The position numbers were made by a program, and so were the translations under genes. Below the pieces are notes generated by a model. The model did not search any database, had not been told where the DNA came from, and worked only from the letters and a program-made list of their open reading frames with translations. This document shows, in pieces, positions 16,828 through 27,153 of a stretch of DNA of 64,000 nt. The stretch covers positions 62,001-126,000 of the forward strand of contig NZ_JAAAPM020000005.1 in the NCBI RefSeq assembly GCF_009909155.2, given 5' to 3'. Position 1 is the stretch's first letter, and each line of letters starts with the position of its first letter. The stretch is from Flavobacterium undicola. Lineage in GTDB: Bacteria; Bacteroidota; Bacteroidia; Flavobacteriales; Flavobacteriaceae.

Positions 16828-19800
16828 ATGAAAAGAAAATATTGTATTTCGACAATGCTTCCCTTTTGTATAGCAATCTTGTTCAGCATGTTTATGCTGC
16901 AATCAGGTTTTGCGCAACAGCGATCCCTTTCTGTGAGTGGAAAGATAACATCTAGTAACGACGGTATGGGAATTCCCGGTGCAACTGTTAAAGTAGAGTC
17001 TACCAATAAAAGTACTACAACCGATTTTGATGGTAGATATCAAATTAATGCGGAATCTGATGCTGTGTTATTAATCAGCTATATGGGTTATAAAACACAA
17101 CGAGTATCGATAAAAAATCAAACAGTAATAAATATTGCCATGCAAGCAGAATCAGCAGATCTTAAAGAGGTAGTTGTGATAGGGTATGGCTCTCAGAAGA
17201 AAAAAGTATCAACAGCTGCTACTTCTTTGGTTTCGGGAAAAGACATTCAACAAGTTGCCAGTCTTGATGTTGTTAATGCTTTACAGGGACAAAGTTCAGG
17301 AGTGTCCATTACTTCTACATCAGGACAACCGGGAGCTGGAATGGCGGTAAATATACGTGGTGTTGGAACCGCAGGAAACAGCTCTCCTCTTTATGTTGTT
17401 GATGGAGTTGTTGTGGATAATGGTATTGGGTATCTTGATCCATCTACTATTGAAAGAGTCGATGTTCTTAAAGACGCTTCGGCTGCATCTATCTATGGAG
17501 CCAGAGCTGCGAATGGAGTTATATTAGTGACGACTAAAAAAGGAAAAGACGGTAAGATGAATGTGTCTTTAAATAGTTATACAGGATATCAGGAAATTGC
17601 CAAAAGATTAGACCTGCTTGATTCAAATGAATATGCAGTTATCATGAATGAATCAAGGGTGAATTCCGGCTTTACACCTTTGTATACTGCAGCGCAAATA
17701 GCAGCACTTCCTAACCACGATTGGCAAAAAGATTTATTCAATAATGGAGCAGCAAAACAAAATCACTCCTTAATGATTACAGGTGGGGATAAAAAATCGA
17801 CTATTGCTACAGGATTATCTTATTATGGACAGGAAGGTCTTATAGGAAGTCAAAACAATCAATCACAATACGATCGTATAACATTCAATGTCAATACTAC
17901 ATCTGAAGTTATAGAAAATCATTTGAAAATTGGAGAAAATTTTTCTTTCGCCAATATCAAAAGTAATGGTGTTTCTGACCAGGGTCTTTACAATAACAGT
18001 ATAAGAAGTTTTTTAAATGCCTCTCCGTTAGACGCGGCCTATGATGCCAATGGTAATTTTGCAACTTCAATTATTGCGGCTGATGTTTTTAATCCCGTGG
18101 CTTCTTTATATCATAATAATTTTAAAGAAGATAAAATAAATCGTTATGTAGGGAATGTATTTGCAGAAGCAAAATTCTTAAAAAATGTTACATTCAAAAC
18201 GAGTTTTGGAGTGGATATATCGGATAGTTCATATCGTTCTTTTAAACCGGTTTATAACGAAACACTTTTTGATAATAATCTAATCTCAAGCGTTTCACAA
18301 AGTTCCAATAAAAGTTTGGGCTGGTTATGGGAAAACACATTACAATATAAAGCTTCTATCAATGATATCCATCACTTTGATGTGTTGTTAGGAACTTCTG
18401 CTAAGTCAAATACTTCAGAAAGTATGGGGGCTACAGGTAAAAATTTAACTTTTAATGATTTTGACCATGCTTATTTAAACAATGCAACAGATAAAACATC
18501 AAACACAGTTTCAGGTGAAAGATATGATTATAGACTTCAATCTTATTTTGGTCGATTGTTATATGATTACAACAATAAATATTTATTTACTGCCACACTA
18601 AGAAGAGACGGTTCTTCGGAGTTCGGATCTAATAATAAATACGCTTACTTCCCTGCGGTATCGGCCGGATGGAATGTAGATCGCGAAAGTTTCTTTCCAC
18701 AAAATAGTTTTATAAAATCTTTTAAAATTAGAGCCAGTTGGGGACAAAACGGTAATGATCAATTTTCAAAACGATTTGCTTACATGTCTACCATAAATTC
18801 GTATGATAAAAACTATCATTTCGGTACAGGTCCTAATGAAACATTGTACACAGGTTCTAGTCCGGATGCACTTTCAAATCCTGATTTAAAATGGGAAACA
18901 TCTGAGCAAACTGACTTTGGTTTTGATGCTGCATTATTTTCAAACCTGACTTTGACATTCGATTATTATAACAAAACAACCAAAGACTGGTTAGTACAGG
19001 CAGCTATTCCTGAAATTGCCGGAGCTACGCCTCCTTATATAAATGGTGGAGATGTTAATAATAAAGGAATTGAATTAGGATTAGGATATAGAACTAATTT
19101 TGGAAAAGACTGGTCATTTTCTATAAACGGAAATATATCCCATAATAAAAACGAAGTACTTCGTGTTGCTAATTCTGAAGGCATAATCCATGGTGATACT
19201 AATCTTCTTTTTCAAGGTTTGGATGAAATGAATCGTGTAGAAGTAGGACAACCAATAGGTTATTTTTATGGACTTAAAACAAATGGTATTTTTCAAAATG
19301 CAGCCGAAGTTGCTGCTGGAGTTCAACCTAATGCGATGCCAGGTGATGTTAAGTTTGTGGACTTAAATGGTGACGGAAAGATTAATGCAAGTGATAAAAC
19401 TAATATTGGAGATCCAAATCCTGATTTTACTTATGGATTAAACATGGAACTATCTTACAAAGCTTTTGATTTCTCGATTTATACCTATGGAGTTTCAGGA
19501 AACCAAAATGTTATTGGGCTTCGCAGTATCGAACGTCCTTACTCTAATTTCACAACGACAATCTTGAATCGTTGGACAACAGAAGGAAGTTCTAATTCTA
19601 TACCAAGAGTTACTTATGGTTCAGATGCGAATGGAAATTATACTAAGATGTCAGATTTATATGTTCAAGACGCTGGCTTCTTTAGAATTAAATCGGCTAC
19701 GTTAGGTTGTGATTTGACAAAAGTAACAGGCATGTTAAATTTCTTTTCTAAATTCAGATTATATGTTGCCGCCAACAATCTGTTCACTTTTACGAAGTAT

Positions 19801-19920
19801 AGAGGAATGGATCCGGAAATTGGGTTTGGAAATACAAACCAATCATGGGCAAAAGGGATTGATGTGGGGTATTATCCACAGCCAAGAACTTATATGATGG
19901 GACTTAATGTTAACTTCTAA
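16828..19920 (+). CDS. SusC-like TonB-linked outer membrane transporter
   Basis: A protein of 1030 residues with a signal peptide (about 1-29, ending GFAQQ), an N-terminal carboxypeptidase-regulatory-like beta-sandwich (about 34-115, SVSGKITSSNDGMGIPGATVKV), a plug domain (about 125-240, with VVIGYGSQKKK and the ERVDVLKDASAASIYGARAA motif) and a long beta-barrel ending in a terminal Phe. It imports oligosaccharides across the outer membrane with its SusD partner, 11 bp downstream. It opens the degradative operon and lies divergent from the Nudix regulators. Confidence 0.96.
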   Translation: MKRKYCISTMLPFCIAILFSMFMLQSGFAQQRSLSVSGKITSSNDGMGIPGATVKVESTNKSTTTDFDGRYQINAESDAVLLISYMGYKTQRVSIKNQTVINIAMQAESADLKEVVVIGYGSQKKKVSTAATSLVSGKDIQQVASLDVVNALQGQSSGVSITSTSGQPGAGMAVNIRGVGTAGNSSPLYVVDGVVVDNGIGYLDPSTIERVDVLKDASAASIYGARAANGVILVTTKKGKDGKMNVSLNSYTGYQEIAKRLDLLDSNEYAVIMNESRVNSGFTPLYTAAQIAALPNHDWQKDLFNNGAAKQNHSLMITGGDKKSTIATGLSYYGQEGLIGSQNNQSQYDRITFNVNTTSEVIENHLKIGENFSFANIKSNGVSDQGLYNNSIRSFLNASPLDAAYDANGNFATSIIAADVFNPVASLYHNNFKEDKINRYVGNVFAEAKFLKNVTFKTSFGVDISDSSYRSFKPVYNETLFDNNLISSVSQSSNKSLGWLWENTLQYKASINDIHHFDVLLGTSAKSNTSESMGATGKNLTFNDFDHAYLNNATDKTSNTVSGERYDYRLQSYFGRLLYDYNNKYLFTATLRRDGSSEFGSNNKYAYFPAVSAGWNVDRESFFPQNSFIKSFKIRASWGQNGNDQFSKRFAYMSTINSYDKNYHFGTGPNETLYTGSSPDALSNPDLKWETSEQTDFGFDAALFSNLTLTFDYYNKTTKDWLVQAAIPEIAGATPPYINGGDVNNKGIELGLGYRTNFGKDWSFSINGNISHNKNEVLRVANSEGIIHGDTNLLFQGLDEMNRVEVGQPIGYFYGLKTNGIFQNAAEVAAGVQPNAMPGDVKFVDLNGDGKINASDKTNIGDPNPDFTYGLNMELSYKAFDFSIYTYGVSGNQNVIGLRSIERPYSNFTTTILNRWTTEGSSNSIPRVTYGSDANGNYTKMSDLYVQDAGFFRIKSATLGCDLTKVTGMLNFFSKFRLYVAANNLFTFTKYRGMDPEIGFGNTNQSWAKGIDVGYYPQPRTYMMGLNVNF

Positions 19921-19931
19921 TTATCAAAAAA

Positions 19932-21521
19932 ATGAAAAATTATATTAAACTATTTACGGCATCAACCCTATTAATATTAAGTTCTTGCTCGAATGATTTT
20001 TTAGACACCACACCGGTAACTGAAAAGGTTTCGGAAAATTTTTATAAAACTCCGAAAGATGCTTTTGAAGGACTGATTTCTATATATGATGTATTGCAAC
20101 AAGAAGGCGGCTGGGCAGGATTTCAAATGATTACCGAAGAAGCTTCAGATAATTGTTTTGGAGGTTTTGGAACCGCTGATGGGATAGCTGTTTTAGACTG
20201 GGATCGTTTTAAAAACAGCTCAGATCCAGAAATGAATAACGTTGTTTGGCAAAGCTGCTACAAAGGGATATACAGAGCCAATATTTTATTAGAAAATTTA
20301 GATAAAGTAAATTGGGGTACTGATACTGCGCTTAAAGCAAAATATGAGGCGGAAGCTCGTTTTTTAAGAGCTCATTTCCATTTTGAATTAGCGAGAATTT
20401 TTGGGGATATTGTTCCGCTGGATCATTCTATTAACACCAGTGAATTTAATTCTCCAAGATTGGCTCCGGAAGTTACTTATGCTTTAATCGCCAATGATTT
20501 AAAATTTGCTGTAGAAAATCTAGGTACTGAGAATTATTCTCAAGTAGGAAATCCAAATTACGGTCGCATCACTAAATGGGCTGCAGAATCTTATTTAGCG
20601 AAAGCTTTTATATTCTATACAGATTATTATACTAAACCAGATTTAGCTGGAGTAGTGACCAAAGCTCAGGCAGTAACTTATATTAATGATGTTGTAAATA
20701 ATAGTGGCCACGCGTTGATTACTGATTATTCTCGTCTATGGCTTGCTGCATCACTTGCGAATTATGCAGGTGAAGGTAATACAGAAATGGTTTGGGCTAT
20801 TCGTTATAACGGAAGTGGAAAAGGAGATTGGAATCTTCATGAAGGAAATCGTTTGTCAGTATTAATTGCGCCACGTGGTGGAAATATAGGTAGATATGCT
20901 TACGGTTGGGGTGGACTTCCTGTTACCCCAAGTCTTTATGGTGCATATGAAGTTGGAGATACTCGTAGAAATGCCACCATCATCAATTTTGCGGGAGAAG
21001 GATTGAATTTTGATCCGGCACCAAATAAAAGAGACCAACGTCAATATACAGGATACGCTTGGAAAAAATATTGCCCTGTTACCAATGAAGCCGGAATTGC
21101 AGACGTAACTGCCAATGGTGGGAATTTCCAAATTGACAATATCGAAGATTATGCTGTAATACGATTTTCGGATGTATTGCTAATGGCAGCAGAGCTTAAT
21201 CTTGGTACAAATGATGCTTTTGCAAAAACTTGTCTTGATAGAGTTCGTGATCGTGCATTCCAAAATGCCAGTCACCGTGTTGCGGCAACTTTACCAAATA
21301 TCATGAAGGAACGTCAATTAGAACTGGCATTAGAGGGACAACGCTTTTTTGACTTAATCAGACAAAGTCCAGCTGTGGCTAAAGCTGCTATTGACAATGT
21401 AAATAATAGTGATTCTCAATTTAACGTAACATTTAGAACTGAAACACTAGGATGGTTTGCAATACCTCAGTCACAAATTGTACTTTCTAACGGAGCAATA
21501 AAACAAAATCCAGGTTGGTAA
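19932..21521 (+). CDS. SusD/RagB-like surface glycan-binding lipoprotein
   Basis: A protein of 529 residues. The lipobox is LILSSC with Cys19, giving a lipid-anchored outer membrane protein. The tetratricopeptide-like SusD fold is shown by YRANILLENL, the AEARFLRAHFHFELARIFGD helix pair (about 140-160) and the C-terminal RQLELALEGQRFFDLIR segment. It forms the lid of the SusC transporter and binds the oligosaccharide. Immediately downstream of SusC, in the order found in PULs. Confidence 0.96.
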   Translation: MKNYIKLFTASTLLILSSCSNDFLDTTPVTEKVSENFYKTPKDAFEGLISIYDVLQQEGGWAGFQMITEEASDNCFGGFGTADGIAVLDWDRFKNSSDPEMNNVVWQSCYKGIYRANILLENLDKVNWGTDTALKAKYEAEARFLRAHFHFELARIFGDIVPLDHSINTSEFNSPRLAPEVTYALIANDLKFAVENLGTENYSQVGNPNYGRITKWAAESYLAKAFIFYTDYYTKPDLAGVVTKAQAVTYINDVVNNSGHALITDYSRLWLAASLANYAGEGNTEMVWAIRYNGSGKGDWNLHEGNRLSVLIAPRGGNIGRYAYGWGGLPVTPSLYGAYEVGDTRRNATIINFAGEGLNFDPAPNKRDQRQYTGYAWKKYCPVTNEAGIADVTANGGNFQIDNIEDYAVIRFSDVLLMAAELNLGTNDAFAKTCLDRVRDRAFQNASHRVAATLPNIMKERQLELALEGQRFFDLIRQSPAVAKAAIDNVNNSDSQFNVTFRTETLGWFAIPQSQIVLSNGAIKQNPGW

Positions 21522-21541
21522 TAACCTTAAAAATAATAACT

Positions 21542-22405
21542 ATGAAAAATATATTTTTAACAGTAATAGCTATAATTGCAATGGGTTCGTTATTTTCTTG
21601 CGAACCAGTAGAAGACCGTAACAGTCTTCCTGCGATGTCACTTATGTCTACAGACCTGAATTTTACGGCTGTAGTAAATGGAAATACCATCCAATTAAAA
21701 AACCTAACTCCGGACGTTATACCTTATTGGAGTTACGTTGATTCAAAAGGGAATGAATTAGGACATTCAAACCTAAATGAAACAAGTATTCCAATGCCAT
21801 TTGCGGGTACTTATACCATTAATTTTTCAGCTTATACACAAGGCGGTTCAGTAACAGCTACAAAAACGGTAACTATTTCAAAAAATGATCAAACTTTATT
21901 TAGTGACCCTAGGTGGGCAATGCTTACTAACGGTGTAGTCGGAAAAACATGGGTATTTAATATGGTAACGGAAAGTCCATTTGCATTTGTTGGTGGTGGA
22001 TATATAAACAAGACAGTAGAAGGAGATTGGGCTTGGTATCCAGGGAGTATCAATGATGTTTCATGGTCAGGTGTAGAAAACAAAAATTGGGGAGAAGTTA
22101 CTTTCGACCTGAATGGAGGTTATAATGTTAAAGTAACACAAACTTCATTGACTACAGGAAGTACCGTAAAAACTACTAAGTCCGGAACGTATAATTTTAG
22201 TCTTACAACTGGTTCTACAAATGACAGAATCATATTAAATGGAGGAATAGAAATGCTACATCTTAATGCCTATTATAACGATGTAATGTCAGGATTTTCA
22301 TTTTCTAATGTTAGGTTAATTGAGCTTACGGCAAGTTCTTTAAGATATGCTGCGATTCGTAATGACGGTGTGCAAGTAGTTATGAATTTAGTGCCTAAGA
22401 GTTAA
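21542..22405 (+). CDS. Surface glycan-binding lipoprotein (SGBP-B/SusE-position)
   Basis: The start is placed at 21542 (MKNIFLTVIA...), because an upstream in-frame ATG at 21515 would overlap the SusD stop and spoil the signal peptide. The 287-residue protein has a lipobox GSLFSC with Cys20. A PKD/Ig-like domain (about 45-110, containing PFAGTYTINFSAYT) is followed by a beta-rich domain (about 120-285) rich in Trp, Tyr and Asn, fitting carbohydrate binding. Position after SusD suggests a surface binding protein; the sequence is not typical enough to fix its ligand. Confidence 0.8.
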   Translation: MKNIFLTVIAIIAMGSLFSCEPVEDRNSLPAMSLMSTDLNFTAVVNGNTIQLKNLTPDVIPYWSYVDSKGNELGHSNLNETSIPMPFAGTYTINFSAYTQGGSVTATKTVTISKNDQTLFSDPRWAMLTNGVVGKTWVFNMVTESPFAFVGGGYINKTVEGDWAWYPGSINDVSWSGVENKNWGEVTFDLNGGYNVKVTQTSLTTGSTVKTTKSGTYNFSLTTGSTNDRIILNGGIEMLHLNAYYNDVMSGFSFSNVRLIELTASSLRYAAIRNDGVQVVMNLVPKS

Positions 22406-22583
22406 ATAGAAAATCAGGAAAGTTATTTGAATCGTATTGATTGATGTGTTTATAGTAATTCAAACGTCTAACAAAGTAGATAATTAGAATTAGTGGTAAG
22501 TTTCAAAGAGCTGAAAGTAATACTATATTTACATCAGTCAAATGATTCAATTAAAAAAATAATAAATATAAATTTCCATTAAA

Positions 22584-24983
22584 ATGAAGAAAACTCAAAT
22601 AACCGCACTATTTTCAATCTTTGTTTTTGGATTTCTGGCTATTCCAAAAGCAACAGCACAGATTCAAAATGCAGATGTGTTAAATGCGCCGATGGATATC
22701 AGTAAAGATTTCCAGAATTATCTCAATACGTTTTATTTTGCCGATGAGCTTACAGCCTTTGATCCTCAAACAGGAAAAGGGACAGTAAAATACCTCAGAT
22801 ACAATTACAAAACGCGTCAGGCTTTCAACAATATGATGATGAAACCTGATATGGAGAAAGCGAACGAATTTCCGGCTACCGAGTATGAGGTTTCTCCTGA
22901 ATTGCCTTTCCAAATTCAGTTTATTTCTGATCGTACGTTGAGAATTAAGACAATTTCAGGGCCACAATTTCGCCCTCAAAAAGAATCCCTAATGTTGGTT
23001 GACGGAGTAGCTCCGAATCACCCGGAATTATGGAAATATTCTAAAATTGAAGGAGGTTATAAATTTATCAGCAAACACGGTTCGGTCGAAATTCAGACGA
23101 AGCCTTGGCATGTAAAAATTTATGACGAAAAAGGAAAATTGTTGACAGGAACCTTACATGATTCTGATTTTAAAAATACGTATACACCAACACTTCCATT
23201 TTCTTATGTTCGTAGAAACAGTGATTATTCCAGAAGTATGGGAGCTGCTTTCAGTTTAGAACCTGACGAAAAAATATTTGGTTGCGGGGAATCATTCACA
23301 CAATTTAACAAACGTGGTCAAAAGGTGGTTTTATGGACCGATGATGCCAATGGAATCCAAAACGAAACCATGTACAAACCTGTTCCGTTTTATATGAGTA
23401 GTCGTGGTTATGGTGTATTCATGCATCATTCAACCCCTATTACCGTTGATTTTGGAAAATATTTTGGTAGTGCCAATGAAATGTATATTGGTGATGATGA
23501 AGCCGATTTGTTTTTCTTTATTGGAGAACCAAAAGAAATATTGGATGAATATACTAATTTGACTGGGAAAGCAGCCATGCCGCCACTTTGGTCATTTGGT
23601 TTCTGGATGAGCCGTATCACCTATTTTTCTGAAAAAGAAGGGCGTGATGTAGCAAGAGATTTGCGTAAGTATAAAATTCCAACCGATGTGATTCACTTTG
23701 ATACCGGATGGTTTGATGTAGATTGGAGAAACAACTATGAGTTTGCGAAATCTCGTTTTCCTGATGCAGAAAAAATGATGTCGGATATGAAAGAGGAGGG
23801 TTTTCATGTGTGCTTATGGCAATTGCCTTATTTCACTCCAAAAAACACCTTGTTTAATGAAATCATGGATAAAAATTTGGCTGTAAGAGATAGAAAAGGA
23901 AATCTTCCTTATGAAGATGCTGTGCTGGATTTTTCAAATCCTGAAACGGTAACTTGGTACCAAAGTAAATTGAAACGTTTATTCGATCAGGGGGTAAGTG
24001 TATTCAAAGTTGATTTTGGAGAAGCTGCTCCGCCAGACGGAATTTACCATTCAGGACGTACGGGTTTCTATGAACACAATTTATACCCTTTGCGTTACAA
24101 CAAAGCCGTTGCCGAAATTACTCAAAAAGAAAAAGGATATACTTTAATTTGGGCCAGAAGTACTTGGGCTGGTAGCCAACGCTATCCATTACACTGGGGC
24201 GGTGATGCCGAAACAAGTAACGGTGCAATGTCTGCAGAATTGCGTGGCGGACTTTCATTAGGATTAAGCGGATTCAGTTTTTGGAGTCATGACGTAGGAG
24301 GATTTGCAACTAAATCTCCAGAGAACTTATACCGTAGATGGGCGCCATTCGGGATGTTTACTTCACATGTGAGAAGTCATGGTGAGCCTCCACGCGAACC
24401 TTGGTTGTACAGCAAAGACTTTTTGGAAGGATTTAGAAACGCCGATAATATGCGTTACGAATTGATGCCGTATATCTACGCACAAGCCAAAGAAAGTTCC
24501 CAAAAAGGATTGCCTATGATGCGTGCTTTATTTTTGGAATATCCAAATGATCCTGGTGCTTGGTTAGTTGATAATGAATACTTATTTGGATCCAGTATGT
24601 TAGTGGCTCCTTTATTTGAAGAGGTAACCGAAAGAGATGTCTATCTTCCTGAAGGAACGTGGATTGATTACCAAACCAAAAAAGTATACCAAGGAGGATG
24701 GCATAAAATAAAAGCTGGTGCTATTCCAATCGTGGTTTTGGTTAGAGACGGTTCGGCTATTCCTCACATTGCATTGGCACAATCTACAAAAGACATGGAT
24801 TGGAGTAAATTAACTTTAAAAGTATATGCTACAGATGCAACTACAACAGCTACTGCAAAAGTATTCTTGCCAGAAGGAGACGCAGTACAAACCATTGCAG
24901 TTTCTAAAAAAGGAAACAATTTTGAAGTGGCTCCAAATGCATTAAACGGAAAAACCACTTTTAAAACGGAGTGGATAAAATAA
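22584..24983 (+). CDS. GH31 alpha-xylosidase-type glycosidase
   Basis: A protein of 799 residues with a signal peptide (about 1-25). The N-terminal beta-sandwich precedes a TIM barrel with the nucleophile in VFKVDFGE (Asp477) and the acid/base in HWGGDAE (Asp541). KxDFGE followed by AAPPDG is the form found in alpha-xylosidases such as YicI, rather than the WxDMNE of alpha-glucosidases. It would remove alpha-1,6-xylose from the non-reducing end of xyloglucan oligosaccharides in the periplasm. A 178-bp spacer without obvious terminator separates it from the binding protein. Confidence 0.9.
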   Translation: MKKTQITALFSIFVFGFLAIPKATAQIQNADVLNAPMDISKDFQNYLNTFYFADELTAFDPQTGKGTVKYLRYNYKTRQAFNNMMMKPDMEKANEFPATEYEVSPELPFQIQFISDRTLRIKTISGPQFRPQKESLMLVDGVAPNHPELWKYSKIEGGYKFISKHGSVEIQTKPWHVKIYDEKGKLLTGTLHDSDFKNTYTPTLPFSYVRRNSDYSRSMGAAFSLEPDEKIFGCGESFTQFNKRGQKVVLWTDDANGIQNETMYKPVPFYMSSRGYGVFMHHSTPITVDFGKYFGSANEMYIGDDEADLFFFIGEPKEILDEYTNLTGKAAMPPLWSFGFWMSRITYFSEKEGRDVARDLRKYKIPTDVIHFDTGWFDVDWRNNYEFAKSRFPDAEKMMSDMKEEGFHVCLWQLPYFTPKNTLFNEIMDKNLAVRDRKGNLPYEDAVLDFSNPETVTWYQSKLKRLFDQGVSVFKVDFGEAAPPDGIYHSGRTGFYEHNLYPLRYNKAVAEITQKEKGYTLIWARSTWAGSQRYPLHWGGDAETSNGAMSAELRGGLSLGLSGFSFWSHDVGGFATKSPENLYRRWAPFGMFTSHVRSHGEPPREPWLYSKDFLEGFRNADNMRYELMPYIYAQAKESSQKGLPMMRALFLEYPNDPGAWLVDNEYLFGSSMLVAPLFEEVTERDVYLPEGTWIDYQTKKVYQGGWHKIKAGAIPIVVLVRDGSAIPHIALAQSTKDMDWSKLTLKVYATDATTTATAKVFLPEGDAVQTIAVSKKGNNFEVAPNALNGKTTFKTEWIK

Positions 24984-25013
24984 CAGTTTGGTTAGTTTAA
25001 GTTGGGTCTTTTT

Positions 25014-25044
25014 AAATCGGATGCAGTTTAGCGGCATCCGATTT
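25014..25044 (+). terminator. Intra-operon hairpin between GH31 and GH97
   Basis: Perfect 11-bp arms 25014-25024 (AAATCGGATGC) and 25034-25044 around a 9-base loop. The T-run after the stem is poor, so it may attenuate or protect the transcript rather than end it. Confidence 0.5.
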
Positions 25045-25071
25045 ATAAAAGGCAAATTAAGAAAAGAAAAC

Positions 25072-27075
25072 ATGAAAAAATACCTTGTACTTCCCGCTGT
25101 ACTGCTTTCAATCACGATTGGATATAGTCAGAAAAATAAAAATGCTTACCAATTGGCTTCGCCAAACGGGCAAAACAAAATCAAATTTGAGTTAGTAAAA
25201 AATGCTCCAAAATATGCGGTGTCACACGGAAAAACCGAAGTGATTGCCCCATCGGATATGGGATTTTTACTAAAAGGAAATGAAAATTTAAGTACTGATT
25301 TCGAAATCAAAAGTGTAAAAAAATCCACTTTCGATGAAACTTGGGAGCAAGTTTGGGGAGAAAAGAAAAACATCAGAAACCACTACAATCAATTGGTGGT
25401 TGAATTACAGCAAAAAGGAAAAAATAAGCGTAAACTGCAGATTCAGTTTCGTGCTTTCGATGACGGAATCGCTTTTAGATATGTGTATCCAAAACAAAAT
25501 GTAAAAGACAGTATTTTCATTATGGATGAAAAAACAACTTTTAACTTAAAAGAAGATGGAAAAGCATGGTGGATTCCGGCAAACAGAGAAAACCGTGACG
25601 AATATCTTTTTAAAGATGCACCCGTAAGTACACTTGATACCGTTTTGACTCCACTTACTATTGAAAGTAAAAGCGGATTAGCATTGAGTTTTCATGAAGC
25701 AAATCTGGTAGATTTTGCCAGTATGACTTTGGTAAACACAACCGGAACGCAACTTAAATCTGATTTGGTGCCTTGGTCTGACGGTGTAAAAGTTCGTGTC
25801 AAAGATACTTTTACTTCTTCTTGGAGAACGATTCAAATTGGAGAAAAACCAGCAGATTTAATTACTTCGTATTTGATTTTAAACCTGAACGAACCAAATA
25901 AATTAAAGAACACAAGCTACTTCAAACCGTACAAATATTTCGGTATTTGGTGGGGAATGCACATCGGGAAATATACATTTTGGGAAAGCGACAAGCAAGG
26001 CGCAACAACCAAACATGCTGAAGAATATATTGATTTTACTGCCAAAGAAGGATTTCATCATTTATTGATCGAAGGCTGGAACAAAGGCTGGACACCAGCT
26101 TGGTATGAAAACAAAATGCACATGTTCAGTTTTACAAAAAGTGCTGACAATTTCGATTTAGAAAAAGTAGTAGAGTACGGAAACAAAAAAGGTGTAGCAC
26201 TTATCGGTTACCACGAAACAGGTTCCAACTTAATTAACTATTTAAAAGAAGTTGACGAAGGTTTTGCATTGTATAAAAAACTGGGAATGCATTCGGTTAA
26301 AATTGGTCATGTAGGTTCTAAATTAAATATGAAGGAAATGCACTTTGGACAATTTGGAGTGAATTATTTCAGATATATTTTAGAGAAAGCAGCCGAGTAT
26401 GATTTGGCCGTATTATACCACGAGTCCATAAAAGATACAGGAGAACGCCGTACTTTTCCAAATATGGTTTCGAGAGAAGCGGCAAGAGGACAGGAATATA
26501 ATGCCTGGAGCGAAGGAAATCCCCCGAATCACTTGACGATTATTCCGTTTACAAGATTGCTTTCAGGACCAATGGATTTTACACCTGGAATTTTTGATGT
26601 TGAGGTAAAACAAGGATATCCCGGAAAAAGAGTGCACGGAACTGCGGCGCAGCAATTGGCATTATATGTAACTATTTATGCTCCAATCCAAATGATGGCC
26701 GACCTTCCGGAAAATTACGAAGGGAAACCAGCATTGCAATTCTTAAAAGACGTTCCTACAGATTGGGAAGATACAAAAGTATTAGAAGGAAAAATTGGAG
26801 AATACATCACCACAGCCCGTAAAGACAGAAACAGTGCCGATTGGTTTTTAGGAAGTATTACCAATGAAAAAGCAAGAGATGTAAATGTTTCATTGTCCTT
26901 TTTAGATGCTAAAGCGACATACGAAGCACAAATTTATGCCGATGCAATAGGAACAGACGAAACACATAATCCATCAGCCGTTGCGATTTCGAAGAAAACG
27001 GTTAAAGCTTCAGATGTATTGAAATTGCATTTAGGCGGAGCAGGCGGAACAGCAATAAGATTCAAAAAAATATAA
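25072..27075 (+). CDS. GH97 glycosidase of the inverting (SusB-like) type
   Basis: The start is taken at 25072 (MKKYLVLPAVLLS), giving 667 residues with a signal peptide (about 1-19); an upstream in-frame ATG at 24988 has no signal peptide and is rejected. The N-terminal beta-supersandwich precedes the TIM barrel. Glu382 in YHETG, Glu451 in YHES and Glu475 in ARGQEY are spaced 69 and 24 residues apart, exactly as the three catalytic glutamates of SusB (439, 508, 532). This argues for the inverting alpha-glucosidase subgroup and against the retaining alpha-galactosidases, which use Asp. An alpha-glucosidase is unexpected in a xyloglucan locus. Confidence 0.9.
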   Translation: MKKYLVLPAVLLSITIGYSQKNKNAYQLASPNGQNKIKFELVKNAPKYAVSHGKTEVIAPSDMGFLLKGNENLSTDFEIKSVKKSTFDETWEQVWGEKKNIRNHYNQLVVELQQKGKNKRKLQIQFRAFDDGIAFRYVYPKQNVKDSIFIMDEKTTFNLKEDGKAWWIPANRENRDEYLFKDAPVSTLDTVLTPLTIESKSGLALSFHEANLVDFASMTLVNTTGTQLKSDLVPWSDGVKVRVKDTFTSSWRTIQIGEKPADLITSYLILNLNEPNKLKNTSYFKPYKYFGIWWGMHIGKYTFWESDKQGATTKHAEEYIDFTAKEGFHHLLIEGWNKGWTPAWYENKMHMFSFTKSADNFDLEKVVEYGNKKGVALIGYHETGSNLINYLKEVDEGFALYKKLGMHSVKIGHVGSKLNMKEMHFGQFGVNYFRYILEKAAEYDLAVLYHESIKDTGERRTFPNMVSREAARGQEYNAWSEGNPPNHLTIIPFTRLLSGPMDFTPGIFDVEVKQGYPGKRVHGTAAQQLALYVTIYAPIQMMADLPENYEGKPALQFLKDVPTDWEDTKVLEGKIGEYITTARKDRNSADWFLGSITNEKARDVNVSLSFLDAKATYEAQIYADAIGTDETHNPSAVAISKKTVKASDVLKLHLGGAGGTAIRFKKI

Positions 27076-27090
27076 TTATGGATATTCAAG

Positions 27091-27120
27091 CCCGATAGGT
27101 TTTAAAAACCTGTCGGGTTT
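27091..27120 (+). terminator. Hairpin between GH97 and GH39
   Basis: CCCGATAGGTT at 27091-27101 pairs with AACCTGTCGGG at 27107-27117 (one G-T type mismatch), followed by TTT. It resembles the short GC-rich hairpins scattered through flavobacterial spacers and may reduce readthrough inside the PUL. Confidence 0.55.
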
Positions 27121-27153
27121 ACTAACTCGACGATTTAAAAATATAATTTTCAG

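Noticed and set aside
21515..21541. Start of the surface lipoprotein at 21515
   Set aside because: It overlaps the SusD stop and puts nine extra residues before the signal peptide; ATG at 21542 gives a proper lipoprotein signal.
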